Below, in pieces: positions 33,411 through 46,479 of a stretch of DNA of 64,000 bases. Made by a program: the position numbers and the translations under genes. Source of the stretch: Hyperoodon ampullatus (lineage: Eukaryota; Chordata; Mammalia; Artiodactyla; Ziphiidae); NCBI GenBank assembly GCA_949752795.1, contig OX457057.1, forward strand, positions 158,139,980-158,203,979, read 5' to 3'. The notes beneath the pieces were generated by a model that was not told where the DNA came from, made no database searches, and saw nothing but the letters and a program-made list of their open reading frames with translations. Within the stretch, counting starts at the first letter, position 1. Every line of letters begins with the position of its first letter.

Positions 33411-36400
33411 TTTATTTTACTCTTACTTTAATACTTATGAATGCATAGTTAATGAAGAAGAAAGAGTTCCTGTTTTACCACCAGGTTATTATACTCTTTG
33501 GCAACGAATTTTGTGTAGAAGGTTTATAAAACTACTTTATTCAAGAGAAGAAGAGAGGGTCATTAATAAATATTAATAATGAAGCCTCTGCAGTGATTCC
33601 GTAGCCCTCTGGATGTCCGCTGAACACCTGTAGTGTCACTGCTCAGAGACCTAGGCTAGATTGTGCAGATTAGTCCAGCAGCTGCAGTCGTTTATTCCCA
33701 GCTTCTGAACTCTTTCTTACACCTCGCATCTACTGTCCTTACCTACTCAAGGCAACCTCTGATTGCCTTCCCACTGCACCTGGCTAGATTCCCCCTTTAA
33801 AGCTTTAGAAACTTGCAGGCAATTCAGAGGGCTATGAGTAAGAAAAGCTAAGCTATAGGTATTAGAGGTGGCCAAATAGGTATAACATAACCACATACAA
33901 ACTTTTAAAATGAAAACAAGTGATATTGCAGTACTTTTTCATAAAGTCCTTCTTAACATCACTTTCATGACTATAGTGTTGGGGAAAGTTCCGGAGTTCC
34001 ATATTTTATAGTCACAGGAATGGGTGTATTCGAAGTTTGCCAACAGCTTTACTCAACGGAGATAATTGAAATACGTAACAGAACAGCACAGGGGCTGAGT
34101 CAGAACGGACACCAGCTGGAAACAAGTGGCTCAACTGATGCATCTTGGCTAAATGTCAGCCCAGGTGATACTAACTGTGATACAGCACCATCGTGGTGGA
34201 GAGAGGGGGTATAATCAGCATGAATTGTGGAAAAAAGATGTAAATGCTAAGGGACACTCTGGGCACCCATTCCCTTCTACTTGAGTCTCAGTGGTTTGTT
34301 TTTAACTATTTCTGTGCGTTTTGTTTTTGCCACTTTTAAAGGGGAAAAAATGGCACGCGTACCCTTTGTTGGTCATTCAATAGCTACCGTTTAGGTAACT
34401 GTTATCGAATGTCATACTTGATAGTATGATGATGTGTTACAGCATTCCATCAACACACAGGTGAAATTCATCTGTAGATGGGACAAATTAACTGAATATT
34501 TTTTAAGCATGAACTGTGTTCCCCATGATCACAAAGGACATAGTGGAAAAGTAACGTTGATCTTGCTCACAAGTTGCTTTCAGCCTAATTGCGAAGTAAT
34601 TAGTATTTGTAAGTGCAGTTAATCAGTGTTGAGGCAGTAGCGAGGTCAGGGTCGACTGGAGTAAACTGAGATCAGTCAGAACTAGGTCGTGCACAGGCAG
34701 AAGGGGCAGGTCCAACTGAAATGGACAGAGTAGAAAGAAGAGAAAGTCGAAGTAGGTTTAATTGTCACTGTCTTTATGGTTTTAATGTTTTTAACAAAGT
34801 TATAGACAGTGAAATTTATTAAGAGGATTAGGTTGTGGTGAAGTATCTCCAAGGGACACTCAAGAAAGTCATGAGCTTTTTGATAAAAATTTTTAGCTGA
34901 AATAGACATTGATGGTCACTGAGTCTCATGCCTTTTACAGTAGTAAAAGAATGGGAAATTTAAATTTTATAGGAAAGAAAGTAATAAAGAGCTTCACTTA
35001 TAAAAAATGGATATGAATAATTTTATCCTTTAAGTATTTTTGATCATTTCTTAAAACATCAGTTATGTTTAGTGTTCATTTAAAAGTAGTCTGAAACATT
35101 GAAACAATATCAGGAGTCTTGCATAGGTCCATGTGGCCCAGAGTTACCCAAGCTTATGAAATGTATGAAATATAACACAAATAGATATAACACAAATAGC
35201 AGGAAACCAAAGGCGTAGTACCCGCAGCGTGTGGTAGTAATAATGGCTTTTCATTTCCGAAGCAAGATTCTGAGTGAGAGTAGGTGGGCTAAAACACAAA
35301 AGCCACCCTTTATTGAGTACTTAACTATGTGTCAGTCCCATCATACTTTATCTTCAGAGCTGAAGCTTAGAGAATATATATAAGACACACAGTTTGCAGG
35401 AAATGAATTCCAACTCACATCTGCCTGACTCCAAGGTTGTACCACCCTTGTTTCTCAACTCTGGTGCTTGGGGAACATAGGTGTTTCCAGGACAGATGAG
35501 CATTGGGCTTTCTCTAGGAATCTCTAATCTTGATGCTTGGGCGTTAATCTTGAGAGGTAAAATCCACTCCAGAGCCCTTAAATGAAGCAAAAGTTGACAA
35601 GCAGAGAAGTCAAAAGAAAGATTTGGAGAAGTGCTGCTACACTAGAGGCATACTCAGCAGCACACAAAGTGTAGCGTTGCTATTTTTATATCGTGAGTTT
35701 TGCTTGCCTTTTGATGATTACTAAAGTGTAAGGTAGAGGCCAATACCCAAAACATACATAACTCCACTAGAAAAAAGTGTCTGAGGGTTGGGTTTCTCAA
35801 AGCATGCAGTTTCTCTTGTGTCTTGCGCTTTACCCAGTATTTTTAATAGGTTCCTCTTTTCCATGTTTTCATAGATGATGTCTTTTAACTAATGAAGTTC
35901 TGTTTTCATTAGTTTTGTCATAATTCCATTTAGCAAGAACCAGAGCTGCAATCTCTCATTTCATTAGCCAAGTTAAAGAGTTTATTGGTCATAAACTAAA
36001 AATTATTTGCTTAATTGATCCTAGGAATCACTTTGGCCACCTTCAATATAATTGCCTGGTGTTCCATTTTGGAGGTACCCCAAATTGGAAGCTTTTTTCT
36101 GTCCACGCTTCTGGAGTGCCCTCACATTCCAGTTTCAAAGCCAGTTGAAGGTTAGTTTTTAGGGGAAATCCTGAGAAATGGGAAATTCCTGAGATAACTC
36201 GGGGTGTGAGGAAATCAGGATCAAAATCACAGACTGCATGGATAAGGAACCAACCCACCATTCACCAGGCACCAACCCAACAGCAAATATTTGACTGTGT
36301 TCATTGTGCCTGGCGCCATCACATGTTGGCCAGCCTTGAGTTGGGTTTAGATAAATTCTAACCTGCTGTTGTCTTCCTCCACCCTTCCCACTTCTTGTAG

Positions 36401-38165
36401 CCTTTCCTTTCCCTAATTCTTTTCTTCTCTATTTTATTTTTCTCTTTCTTCAGTCCCTGCCTCTACTGCCTGCCTTCCCTCTCTTTCCTCTCTCTACCCT
36501 CCTGCCTCATTTTTCCAATTAGTTTATCTTACGCTCATGCCCAGGCACTCAGAATCATTTCTACTAATTAAATATGTGGTTCTCAGGCAGATTAAGTAAT
36601 GCCCTCCCACAATTCCCCAAATGACTCAAAATATTTGAATTGCTTATTTCTAAACTACAAAAATGCTGATTTTTATTTCCATAGATTGCTTTGGCCAGCA
36701 ATTGAGCAAATAACCCGAAATCTAGGGCCAATTTTTAAATACGTTATTTCCCCTTTCGATTTACAAATAACTTAACCTTATAGACAAAAAGAGTCCAAAG
36801 AGCACCAAAGTGATTGGGAATGGGAAGGTAAGCCCAATTAAAAAACAAATTAAATGAGCTCAGAACATTTTAGAAACGAGTGCTCTAAAAGAAGACTTCT
36901 TTTGTGCGTATTCCTGCCATGGATTTTTGCCCCCCGGCCTCTCCACCTCAGCCCAACATCACTGACAGAATAGGTGAAAACCCCAGCATTAAAATGTTCT
37001 GTGTACTAAAATGCAGGTGCCTCTTATACCAGTCAGTCAAGCTACAGAAGCCTGGGACGCACAGAAATACAGCATCTCATCGGCCTCAAGGTGGTGCTAC
37101 TTTCCCACATTGATGAACCACAAGCACCAGAGGACTCAGAGTTCACGCTTGCATTTCCGTTGTCCTTCGTCATTTATGTTACTTGTATGTTTAAAGAGAA
37201 TAAACATAAATTATCTATGTTTTCATCTCTTTCACTACGAGACAGTTGCCTAAAGGCCGGATACATGAAATACAAATTGAATGGTATGTGACTCACCTAC
37301 TGAATTCCATAGTCCAGCTTTCTAAGACTTAACACATTTTCCAGCCGAGCATTTAGCTAGTGTTCCCCAGGACACCCTCTTTACCTTCCTATGAGTCTTC
37401 CAGAAGACTCTGTGGCCTTCCTGGAGTCATAGTAGCCATGTCTTACTCATTCTCCACAATCCCTTGACATAGTTGATGTTCAGCAGATATCTGTTAGTTG
37501 CATAGTATTGATTGAGCCAAATCATCTGACTAAGATATCTCCAAGTTCTATGGACAGGTCCTAGGATGCCTGAATAGGAGAACATATTAGAAGCAAAAAT
37601 TTGAGAGCTATGCAGAGAGTAAAATCCTCCTTAGGTTCAAATAGCCTAGATCCAATCAAGTTTAGTCACAAATTCAATTCACTTCAATGTGGACATTTAG
37701 GCAGAAAATTTATCAGCCTTAGGTGGAAATTAGAGCCATGGTGGGTAACATGTGCAGCCGTTATAGTGTGTGGCTCTGCAAGTTACCAGAGAAAGTGACC
37801 GAAGGACAGAATTCCAGCTCACATCTGACTGCCAGTGGCATCAAGGGAATTTGCAATGGACCAGCTTTCATTATTCTGTGGCATCACCTTCTAAGATCGG
37901 AGATGTGTCCCAATACTTTTTGTTTTCCTTAAAGGTAAAAATTATTAAATAGTATCCATGAACTTATAACCACCTTTCCTGACTCTATTTATACTTAAGA
38001 TTTTCCAATCATGTCAACTCTTAGGGTCATGAATGCTGTAAATGGACAATGCTGCTGAATAACACGATGCCTCCTTTTGTTTATCCAAAAATTGAATCAA
38101 GATTCCAGAAGTATCTCTAAATTAAGCTTTTCTTCTATTTGATGACTGAGTTAAAAGTCAGTAAA
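33411..38165. other. Intergenic ARPC5-NCF2, left part, no gene
   Basis: 4.7 kb with no recognised exon, RNA gene or CHR SINE. Frames are 80 codons or less and unrelated to known proteins. A 15-bp tandem duplication (atataacacaaatag) lies at 35170-35199. A pyrimidine-rich stretch spans 36370-36520. Some old repeats may be present but are too decayed to name. Confidence 0.45.
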
Positions 38166-38169
38166 GTTT

Positions 38170-39160
38170 ACCTTTTTTTAATTTTAATTTATTTATTTTC
38201 AAATAAATTTGTTTGTATTGTTCAATATCCAAAAGGCAAAAAAGATGTACTATGGTTATTTTCCCCTCCCCCCCAGTTCCCCTTTTAACAATCAACTAAT
38301 ATTACTAAATTCTTGGGCATCCTTACAGATATAGTGTATGCATTTATAAGCAAATGCCTATATATTTCCCCCTTTGTTTATATAAATACTAACATACTAT
38401 AAATAGTGTTCTGTACCTTGCTTTTTCGTTAAGTATATTTTGGCAATAATTTCCTGTCAGTACCTAAAGAACTCCCTTATTCTCTTTTATGACTGTGTAA
38501 TATTCTATTGTATAAATAAATGTACCATAAGTTACCTAACCATTTCCTTACTGATTTAGGTGGTTTCTGATCTTTTGTAATTATAAATGATGCTATGATG
38601 AATTAACGTTGAACAACATTGCATAAACCATTTTACATATGTTCAAACCTATTTATAGATAAATTTCTAAAAGTGAAATTTTAGGTCAAAGAGTATGTAT
38701 TTGTAATTTTGATAGATTGCCTTCCTTAGAACACCAATTACACTTCCTCTGGTGATGTAGGAGAACGTTTGTTCCCCTCCGCCCATCTTCCCTATGTGTT
38801 TGTAATCAGACATTTATATCTTTGCAAATCTCATAGGTTAAAAAAATGATATCATATATTTGCATCTCTTTTCATGTAAATGAGGTTGAGCATCTTTTCA
38901 TATGTTTTAAGAGCCAGTTTTCTTTTCTATTTCTGTATTTCCTTTGCCCAATTTGATGGGGGTTTTTTCTTATCGATTTGTGGGAGCTCTTTTTATCATA
39001 GGGATATAAGCCTTTTATTTGTCATAGAAATATCAAATATTTTCTTGCAGTTTGTCTTTTGACGGTTTTTATTATGAATAAAAAGTTATTCCCTTTTTCT
39101 ATAATTGAGTTTATTAATCTTTTCTTTCATAGTTTTTAGTGCTCAAGTCATATTTAGAAA
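38170..39160 (-). mobile_element. Ancient L1 (L1M-type) 3' part
   Basis: Minus-strand order: tgtgtaatattctattgtat, ttaggtggtttctgatcttt, taggtcaaagagtatgtatt, atgaggttgagcatcttttc, agggatataagccttttatt and ttttcttgcagtttgtcttt, all common L1M 3' blocks. Confidence 0.8.
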
Positions 39161-39471
39161 GGTTTTCCCAGCTCCAAATTTAAAATATAAAAAATTTTTA
39201 AAGTTTCCTTTATTGTTTTTATGATCTTCAATTTTAGATTTTTTTATTTGAAAACATTGATTTTTTTTTTCCTACTCAATAATTACAGTTCCAAATTTAA
39301 GGATCCCAGTGATTAGTTTGTCCTCAGGCAGAAGTCCCACAGAGTTCCTAATTGACTAGCTTGCTTGCCTTTTTCAGGACTTGAGGGTAGTTTTCTTAAG
39401 ATGGACAGCTAACACTACCCAAAGTATTTCACATGTTAAGGTACAATTCACTGTCATTCAATCAAGTATCC
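39161..39471. other. Non-coding stretch
   Basis: T-rich; possibly the end of the L1 above. Nothing else recognised. Confidence 0.35.
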
Positions 39472-39553
39472 ATTGCGTTAGCCAGAAAGTTCGTTCGGAT
39501 TTTTCCATAAGATGTTACAGAAAAACCCAAATGAACCTTTTGGCCAACCCAAT
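39472..39553. mobile_element. Mariner-type MITE, 82 bp, near-palindromic
   Basis: Left arm 39472-39505 (core gccagaaagttcgttcggat) and right arm 39520-39553 (core aaatgaaccttttggccaac) are reverse complements at 27 of 34 positions, with a 14-base loop. Length and arm layout match mariner-derived MITEs such as human MADE1. This aaagttcgttcgg family is common in cetartiodactyl genomes and resembles the source of the bovine miR-2284/2285 families (from memory). No transposase. Confidence 0.8.
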
Positions 39554-40159
39554 ACAAACCAGGGGCTACTTGGTGTATGTAAGATGCAATCCTTATTTTT
39601 CAGGTATTAAAACAAGTTAATTAACTGATATCATGGTATCACTAAGTGATTGAACATTGGTTCCAATTTTCTTAGTCCTCAGACAAAAAGCAAAAGATTT
39701 CCTTAATTTGGATATAATCCCCAGTGTTTGTTCTAGCTAGAGGGAAAACATCTGCTGCTGAGACAAAGCCATTTATGAATGACATGCTACAGCTGTTGGA
39801 CCAGGAAGTATATAGGCAAGGCACATGCTGCTTAATGGTGACTGGAGTGCTATGCTGAGTAGGACATGTTGGGAGCCAGCAGGAAGGCGAACCATTATCA
39901 CTAGTGATGTCTGCATTGGGTTTTAGAGGGGTGAAGTGACAGTATGCGTGCCATTCAATTATATTCAATACCTGAGTTATTTGGTTGGTCCTGGCCTTTA
40001 TCTACAGCCCCATCTCCAACTAAAAATAGGACTGTCTAATATCACAACTCCAAGGGACCCCATTCATTGAGGTTGCATTCTAAGGTGTGCCACTCATAGG
40101 AAATCAGCATAAATGGTGCTACCCGATGCTGTAGAAGATGATATTAACTAAAGCTTTGG

Positions 40160-40560
40160 TTAACCTTATGTGCCTACTACCTAAAACTGATACCTACCTT
40201 TCTCTGCAGGTCTGCTCCATTCTTATTTTTATTACCAACCAGCTTCCTCTCCTTTACCAGTCAAGTGACAAAATGTGTCCATCAGAAGCCCCCCAAGTTT
40301 TCCATCTTGAAGTTCAAGCACCCAGACCAAGACTGACTTCTCTTTCTTAGTTCAACTTCCAATGTCCCAGGGAAGGATTCTGATTGGCCCAGCTTGAGTC
40401 TAGAACCAACCTCTGGACCAATCAACTGTGAGGAGTAGTCTGGATCTCACTTTACTAACATGCAAACTATCACAGTAACTCCGTGGATGGAACATAAAGG
40501 AGAAAAGTTTCAGAAACGGGATTCTCCTTTCAGAAAACAATAAATATGTGTTTCATAAAT
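40160..40560. repeat. Old interspersed repeat, family not assigned
   Basis: Contains the pair tctgattggcccagcttgag and ctctggaccaatcaactgtg, which I associate with a common old mammalian repeat also seen around 54120-54650 (taaacaataagcagatttat). Family name not recalled. Confidence 0.35.
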
Positions 40561-40879
40561 AGATTCTTCTAAGGCAGAGTCCTTGGATTATTTACCTCTG
40601 GTCACTTTATAAAACTTGCATGTAATTGGGGTCCCTCATATATGTTATTGAAGGACCAGGCACCTTTTGTTGAATGATGAATGCATGAATATTGGTATAG
40701 TCCCCATTTTAATGAAGTTAGCTTGGAGAATTATATCACCTAGAGAAATATACACATTACAGTGATCAACTAGAATTTAAGAGTCTGGTTATAAACAAAA
40801 CTTTTTCCACTACATGAAGGACTTCAAATGGAATATTATAAGAAATGCAGGTGATATGGTGGGATAAAACAAGCTTTTA

Positions 40880-41070
40880 CTTTGGAACAAACAGACCACA
40901 CAAGCTATGTGATCTCTGTTAATTTGCTTAACCTTTCTGAGCCTGTGTATTCATCTGTAAATACAATGTCATCTGCAGCATGAAGTTGTTATGGGGCATA
41001 AATCAATAAGGAGTGTCAAATGTCTAACATATCTATTGGATTTTCAAGAAATGTTAGTTATATTTTCTTT
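40880..41070 (+). repeat. MIR SINE (MIRb-like)
   Basis: aatttgcttaacctttctga, then tgtgtattcatctgtaaata and the aaatgtctaacatatctatt end, in MIRb order. Confidence 0.75.
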
Positions 41071-41279
41071 CTGTACTAATTGACTGATTGATCTCGGTCT
41101 TTGCTGGAGTACTTCTCAATTTTCCAGCTATCTTATATGTCTGCATGTCATCCCATTTGACCCTACCAGTGCTGATTTTTTACACGATAGACTCCGAGAG
41201 GCCAAAATTATGTCTATATAACTCACTCTTTGTAAAGAATACTAAGAAGAAACCTGACTGTGCTTGGGAATTGTAAACA

Positions 41280-41440
41280 TGCTATTTGATTGTAACAGCA
41301 CCTGGATTACTGAAACAACCTTCTCACTGATCTCCTCACAGATGCCTTTCAATCCATCCTCTACACAGTCAGATTTAAATAAAAGATTTTAAAATCAAAA
41401 TCATATTATATTTCTCTGTGGCCCTGAGCCCTTTGCTCAA
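41280..41440 (+). repeat. L2 LINE fragment
   Basis: cacctggattactgaaacaa, then cttctcactgatctcctcac: the L2 block also seen near 27940. Confidence 0.55.
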
Positions 41441-43615
41441 CAGTGGGGCATCCACTGTTGAGAGTCAATAGTAGAAGGGGTGGAGCTTTAAAGAAGAGCT
41501 TCTCCGCAATAACAACTGCGATGATGATGATGTAATAGGGTGACGTGTTAATGGAGGATTATGTCCCTCACCGTCCCTTTCATTTTGTGACCTTCCCCCA
41601 GATTCCTGTGGAGAAATAGGAGGCTGCCATTTGTCTCAGAGGAGAATTGTCATGGTGGAGCCAGAGAAGAAAGACAACAAATTTTTGGCTTTTAAATTCA
41701 AAAGCAATGGTCCTAAGTAACACTGAAAGATAGGGTGGAGGGATGGAGAATGTTTGCAGCTGTGGTCTCTTCTGCTCTCCACCATCCTCCCCCTTCCAAA
41801 CCCTCCCTTGCTACCACTCTCCCCACCCCCGAAAAGATGAAAAAGGGAGAGAGACCAGTTGAATGGGTACCGATAAGAGAGACGCTGAAGGCCACGTAAC
41901 CCAGAAGTAGCTAGTTTCAAAAGGGAGGGAATAACAGACGCCTAGAAAAGTTTGGAAATTTCAGAGTAGGGAAACTTGAGTAGGTTTAAACTTGAAGTGT
42001 TTGAGTATGCCTGGAACTGAATGAGATTATGTTTTCTGCCACCAGAAGAAAAAGAGAGCTAAAAATAGAAAGTTTGGAAAAATACAGACTTTTTTGGCAT
42101 ATCTCTATCAGTGGGAAAATGAATATTTGTCACAAAAGTACAGTTTTTTGGAGTGGATGTTTTTGCTCGTCTTCTGCATCACCCTTATCGCAAAGATGCA
42201 TTTTCCAAGCCTAGAAATCACACATGTGCCCTAACTAGGACAGATAAGAAGAGAAAAGGAAAAAAAAGAAAAAAGAAAGGATAGTTACAGCTCAGCTCTT
42301 GTCCTCTGGAGATTTTCATCCAGAATGTCAGTTCAGACACCGAATGGGAAAATAGAAGGCACTAGATTTCCCTTCTACCCTTGCCAAGAAATATATGTTT
42401 CCCAGGCCCCTGTGCCCAGGCCTGCCAGGCCAAATTAGGAAAAGAGAACCACATGACAATGAGCCTCATTTCACAGCCCCTTTTACTTCCTCATTCCTGA
42501 ATATGACTCAAGAGATACCCAGGAACTGGGTGAGGGAGAAAGGGTTCGGGTTATTGAGAACTGCCTGATGGCCAGCTATGGGAATAAGGGCTTCTGCAGC
42601 CTGGATCCATCACCTGGACACGTGGACCGCTCTCCCTCTCCTCTCCCCACATCCCAGCCTAACACCGGCCTCCAATAGAAGTGGAAACAGCCTCCTGATT
42701 CACCCTTGACATGGGGGTTTCAGTCCTAAGAGTTAAACTGGAGGACCAATTGGCTAAAGGTAACAGGTGAGCCTTTTTTCAAGTTCACAGAGAACAAATG
42801 AACCTAAGATTCTATGGTTTTATCTCCCCAAATGGGTTCTTGGTGAACAGAAGCATGGAGTAACCAGCTGAAGTGCAGAAACTCCACCTTGGGTGCTTAA
42901 ATGGTTGGGAAATAGTTTCTGAAGCTAGAGCAATAATGATAACCAATCAAACACTGGCTCGAGATTTTGCAAACTGGGCCCAGAGGAATCATTTGAGGTC
43001 TAGACAGGTGTTGTAGTTTCACACGTTATAAAAAGCACAAAGTATCTTATTGAAAGCCAGGTGGCTGAAAGACAGCCAAAAGAGAAACAGGAATCCCTTT
43101 TGTTCATGGAAGATAGCACTTCAGAACAACCAATCTACTGAAACACTTGAATTCTGGAGGAAAGAAGAATTAATTTGAATACATTTGTTCAAAGTCCTAA
43201 GAACTTAAGCATAAGCCATTTCCATCTTCTGGGAATGGCTTCCAGCCCACACACCGTAGAGCATATTTTCAGCTGAACTGGTATTGTCCCTATTGTTTTA
43301 CTCTGGCTCTTCTTATCAGCCCCAATCACATGTAGGGTTTTTTAGGGCAAGGACCTTGAGCCAGCCTTTGCTTAAGAGGGCACTAGCGTATGCAGATCGG
43401 GAAGCTTGATATCAACCTTGGATTTCAATCCTCCATTTCTTTTTCACAGTTAAAACGACAAGTATAAAGATTGATAAGAAAATGATCACAGTGTAGTTTA
43501 GGAAACAGCTAATTCAGGGATATAGCATTGTGACAGTTTGCCTGAACAAAATGAAAGTGAATTGCTGGACCTTGAATTGCTAAATTTAAAACGCGAACAT
43601 CTGACTTAAAAACAT
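41441..43615. other. Intergenic, no gene recognised
   Basis: 2.2 kb without CHR SINEs or firm L1. Contains a GAT triplet run (gatgatgatgatg) near 41520 and an A/G-rich run near 42255-42280. Frames are about 95 codons or less and not recognised. Confidence 0.4.
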
Positions 43616-43623
43616 AACCAAGA

Positions 43624-43827
43624 GGGCTTCCCTGGTGGCGCAGTGGTTGAGAGTCCGCCTGCTGATACAAGGGACATGGGTTCGTGCCCCGGTCCGGGAG
43701 GATCCCACATGCCACGGAGCGGCTGGGCCCGTGAGCCATGGCCGCTGAGCCTGCGCGTCCGGAGCCTGTGCTCCGCAACGGGAGAGGCCGCAGCGGTGAG
43801 AGGACCGCGTACCGCAAAAAAAACAAC
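43624..43827 (+). mobile_element. CHR-2 type SINE
   Basis: Full-length plus-strand copy. Short flank match aaccaaga (43616-43623 and 43828-43835) is the likely target-site duplication. First copy after the SINE-free ARPC5 region. Confidence 0.92.
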
Positions 43828-44264
43828 AACCAAGAACCAATTGGTTAGTTAATCATTGTCCTAGAATTGAGCAAAAGAATCTGATTTTTAAAGCTAACTT
43901 CATGGTCAACTAAACACATTTTTTTATTCCTCAGAACTCATCTTGAAAGAAAAAAAAAGCCCTCTGCAAAAGGATACTTCCTGTTTGTCAACTGTTCAGT
44001 GCTTTTCCTCAGACCTGGTAAGCAGGGCCCTGCTGAATTTCAGGTCTTCCAGCTGGTACCCAGGTTGCTACGGAGATCCGAGGAGCAGAATCTAGAGTGA
44101 GCGGTTATCCGAAGAGTCCCTGCTTGGGGCCTGAAAACAGCTCAGTGGGAGCTTCAGCAGATGACACAGATTTCTCCAGAGTTAAAATAAAAGCCCTGGG
44201 GAGCAAGGATTCACCTGCTTCTTTCCCCAGGCAGAGAAAATCTAGTTGTTTAAGAGTCTGTCTC

Positions 44265-44464
44265 AAGAGATAAGCATTGGTGAGAGGATGGAAAAAAAGG
44301 GAGCCCTTGTGCACTGTTGGTGGGGATATAAATAGTTTAGCCACTATGGAAAAACTGTAGAGGTTGCTCAAAAAATTAAATATAGGACCATATGCTGCAG
44401 CAATACCACATCCTGGTATATAGCAAAAGGAAATAAAAACAAGGTATCAAAAAAAAAAAAAAGA
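44265..44464 (+). mobile_element. Short internal L1 fragment with its own A tail
   Basis: 200-base insertion with an exact 13-bp target-site duplication aagagtctgtctc (44252-44264 and 44465-44477). It holds only the late ORF2 part (agggagcccttgtgcactgt to agcaaaaggaaataaaaaca) and then an A tail, so the L1 3' UTR is absent. Best explained by premature polyadenylation after the internal AAATAAA and by 5' truncation. Confidence 0.88.
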
Positions 44465-44477
44465 AAGAGTCTGTCTC

Positions 44478-45379
44478 CATTTGACTTTGGCAAATGACCT
44501 CAGCAGTCCTTTATTTGTAGTTTCACAAATCACCTCAGGAAAGCTAGGAGTCACCAAATCTCCAGTCCCGCCAGCAGGGACAATCTGCTCCCTACCCACC
44601 TCTCTGTCAAGGTGACCCAGCCGGAGCCAGAGAAGAATTCTAGACCTTTCAAGGGGCCCCTGTGGGATCAGAGAAGGCACCTGGGCCCAGGGCAATGGCT
44701 AAGGGAATGGACGGAGCTGCAGGCCCGGTTTCCTTCAGCTAACATGTGCTCGAGGCTGAGGCCCACAGGGCCAGGTCCCTGGGAGGCACAAGCACCACAA
44801 GGAAGAGCACAGGACTCTGCCAGGGATTCCAAATTTCTCAGACATTTGTTAAATTTCTGGCTATTTTTGTATTTGTTTTGATATTCATTTACCTTTATAG
44901 AAATTTGTTTGAGGTCACAGAGGAAACATTTCCAGTATATTTAGGCTTTCAAGCAGCTAGGAAGTCAAGGCCATGTTGCAGAATCCCCTGGTGGCCCGTG
45001 TGCTGATGGGAGACCCCGTCTCTCCCACTCCCAGCCTCCTCTTGCCCAGCTGCTGAGGTGTTGGTGGGGATCTCAGATTTACGCCCTGCATAGACAACAT
45101 GGCCAGAAGCATCCTTTGAGACTTATTTGTACAAAGCTGTGGGAGCGGATGGATGACCTCTCCATCTCCTCCATTTCCTGCAGCAGCCACCGGTGTCACC
45201 AGCCTCCCAGCCACTCTGGCTGGAAACACCAGGGGCTTCTTTATCTTTGATTCCTCTTCCTCTTTATCTCCATGTGCAAAACCAAATTGTCTTCGACATT
45301 TATTCCCACCCTTCCTCTCTTCCTGCAGCTGTCTTAGCATGACTATTTCTTGCCTCAGATATTACGATAACCTCTTTTT
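44478..45379. other. Intergenic, no gene recognised
   Basis: GC-richer sequence with overlapping frames on both strands (127 codons or less). No domain, splice structure or named repeat identified. Confidence 0.4.
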
Positions 45380-45487
45380 TATTAATTTTTATTTTATATT
45401 GGTGTATAACTGATTTACAATGTTGTGTTAGTTTTGAGTGTACAGCAAAGCGATTCAGTTATACATATACATGTATCTCTTCTTTTT
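45380..45487 (-). mobile_element. L1 3'-terminal fragment
   Basis: Reverse complement of the L1 3' terminus: ttggtgtataactgatttac, then tgtacagcaaagcgattcag and tatacatatacatgtatctc. Confidence 0.75.
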
Positions 45488-45505
45488 CAAATGCAATAGC
45501 TTCTT

Positions 45506-45842
45506 TCTCTATATAAATTTATTTATTTTATTGATTGATTTTTTTGGCTGCGTTGGGTCTTTGGCTACACACGGGCTTTCTCTAGTTGCAGTGAGTGAGG
45601 GCTACTCTTCATTGCAGTGCACAGGCTTCTCATTGCGGTGGCTTCTCTTGTTGCGGAGCATGGGCTCTAGGCACATGGGCTTCAGTAGTTGTGGCTCGCG
45701 GGCTCTAGAGCTCAGGCTCACTAGTTGTGGTGCACGGGCTTAGTTGCTCCATGGCACGTGGGATCTTCCTGGACCAGGGCTTGAAACTGTGTCCCCTGCA
45801 TCGGCAGGAGGATTCTTAACCACTGCACCACCAGGGAAGTAC
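45506..45842 (-). mobile_element. CHR-1 type SINE, older copy
   Basis: Long CHR element in minus orientation: tttggctgcgttgggtcttt on the left, repeated ttgtggcgcacgggct-like units, and the head ccaccagggaagt at the right. Target-site duplication caaatgcaatagcttctt (45488-45505) versus caaatacaatagtttctt (45843-45860), 16 of 18 identical. More diverged than CHR-2 copies. Confidence 0.9.
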
Positions 45843-45860
45843 CAAATACAATAGTTTCTT

Positions 45861-46479
45861 GATGTTTCCTTGTCCAGATAAGAACCACTTGTCCAGGCTT
45901 CAAAACTCCTTATTCCCCCATCTTCCTTCCAGGATTCCATGTCCCAATGGACAGGCATGGAAGAAGAAAGCAAGAGAGGGTCCGGAAGGACCATGGCTGC
46001 AAGAAAGAGACGTCTCCCCTATAGCCTGTAAGCAGACAATCCAAAGAGGGAGAGAAGGCAGTATGAAAAACGCTGTTTATTGGAAAATTATGATAGATTC
46101 TATAGCAGAAAGTCCACTGTTTCGTGTAAAAGGGGACTTTCACCAGCATTTAATGACACTGGACAGAGTGTCATGAATTTTATGGCTTTAAGTGTACCTC
46201 AGTGTGATAAAGCCTTCTGCAAAGCTTTTGCGTCCTAGGAATTCTAAGGTGGAAACAGCTACAGAGCTAAGAGCAGGCAAACCAGAAGCTGAGAAAAAAC
46301 TGCTCTGAGTTGGGTCAGAGGTGGGATTGAATGTCCAAGGGTCCAGCTGGGGAGGTGGTGCCTAGCACGCTCTGAGCCTGGAGTGGGAGGATGGGAATAT
46401 CACAACAGAGAATCAGCACCCCACGAAGCAAACAAAGACCATTTATTCTTCTGTCATAAGTTTGGAAATCCGAAAGCAC
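45861..46479. other. Intergenic, no gene recognised
   Basis: No exon or named repeat. Confidence 0.35.
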
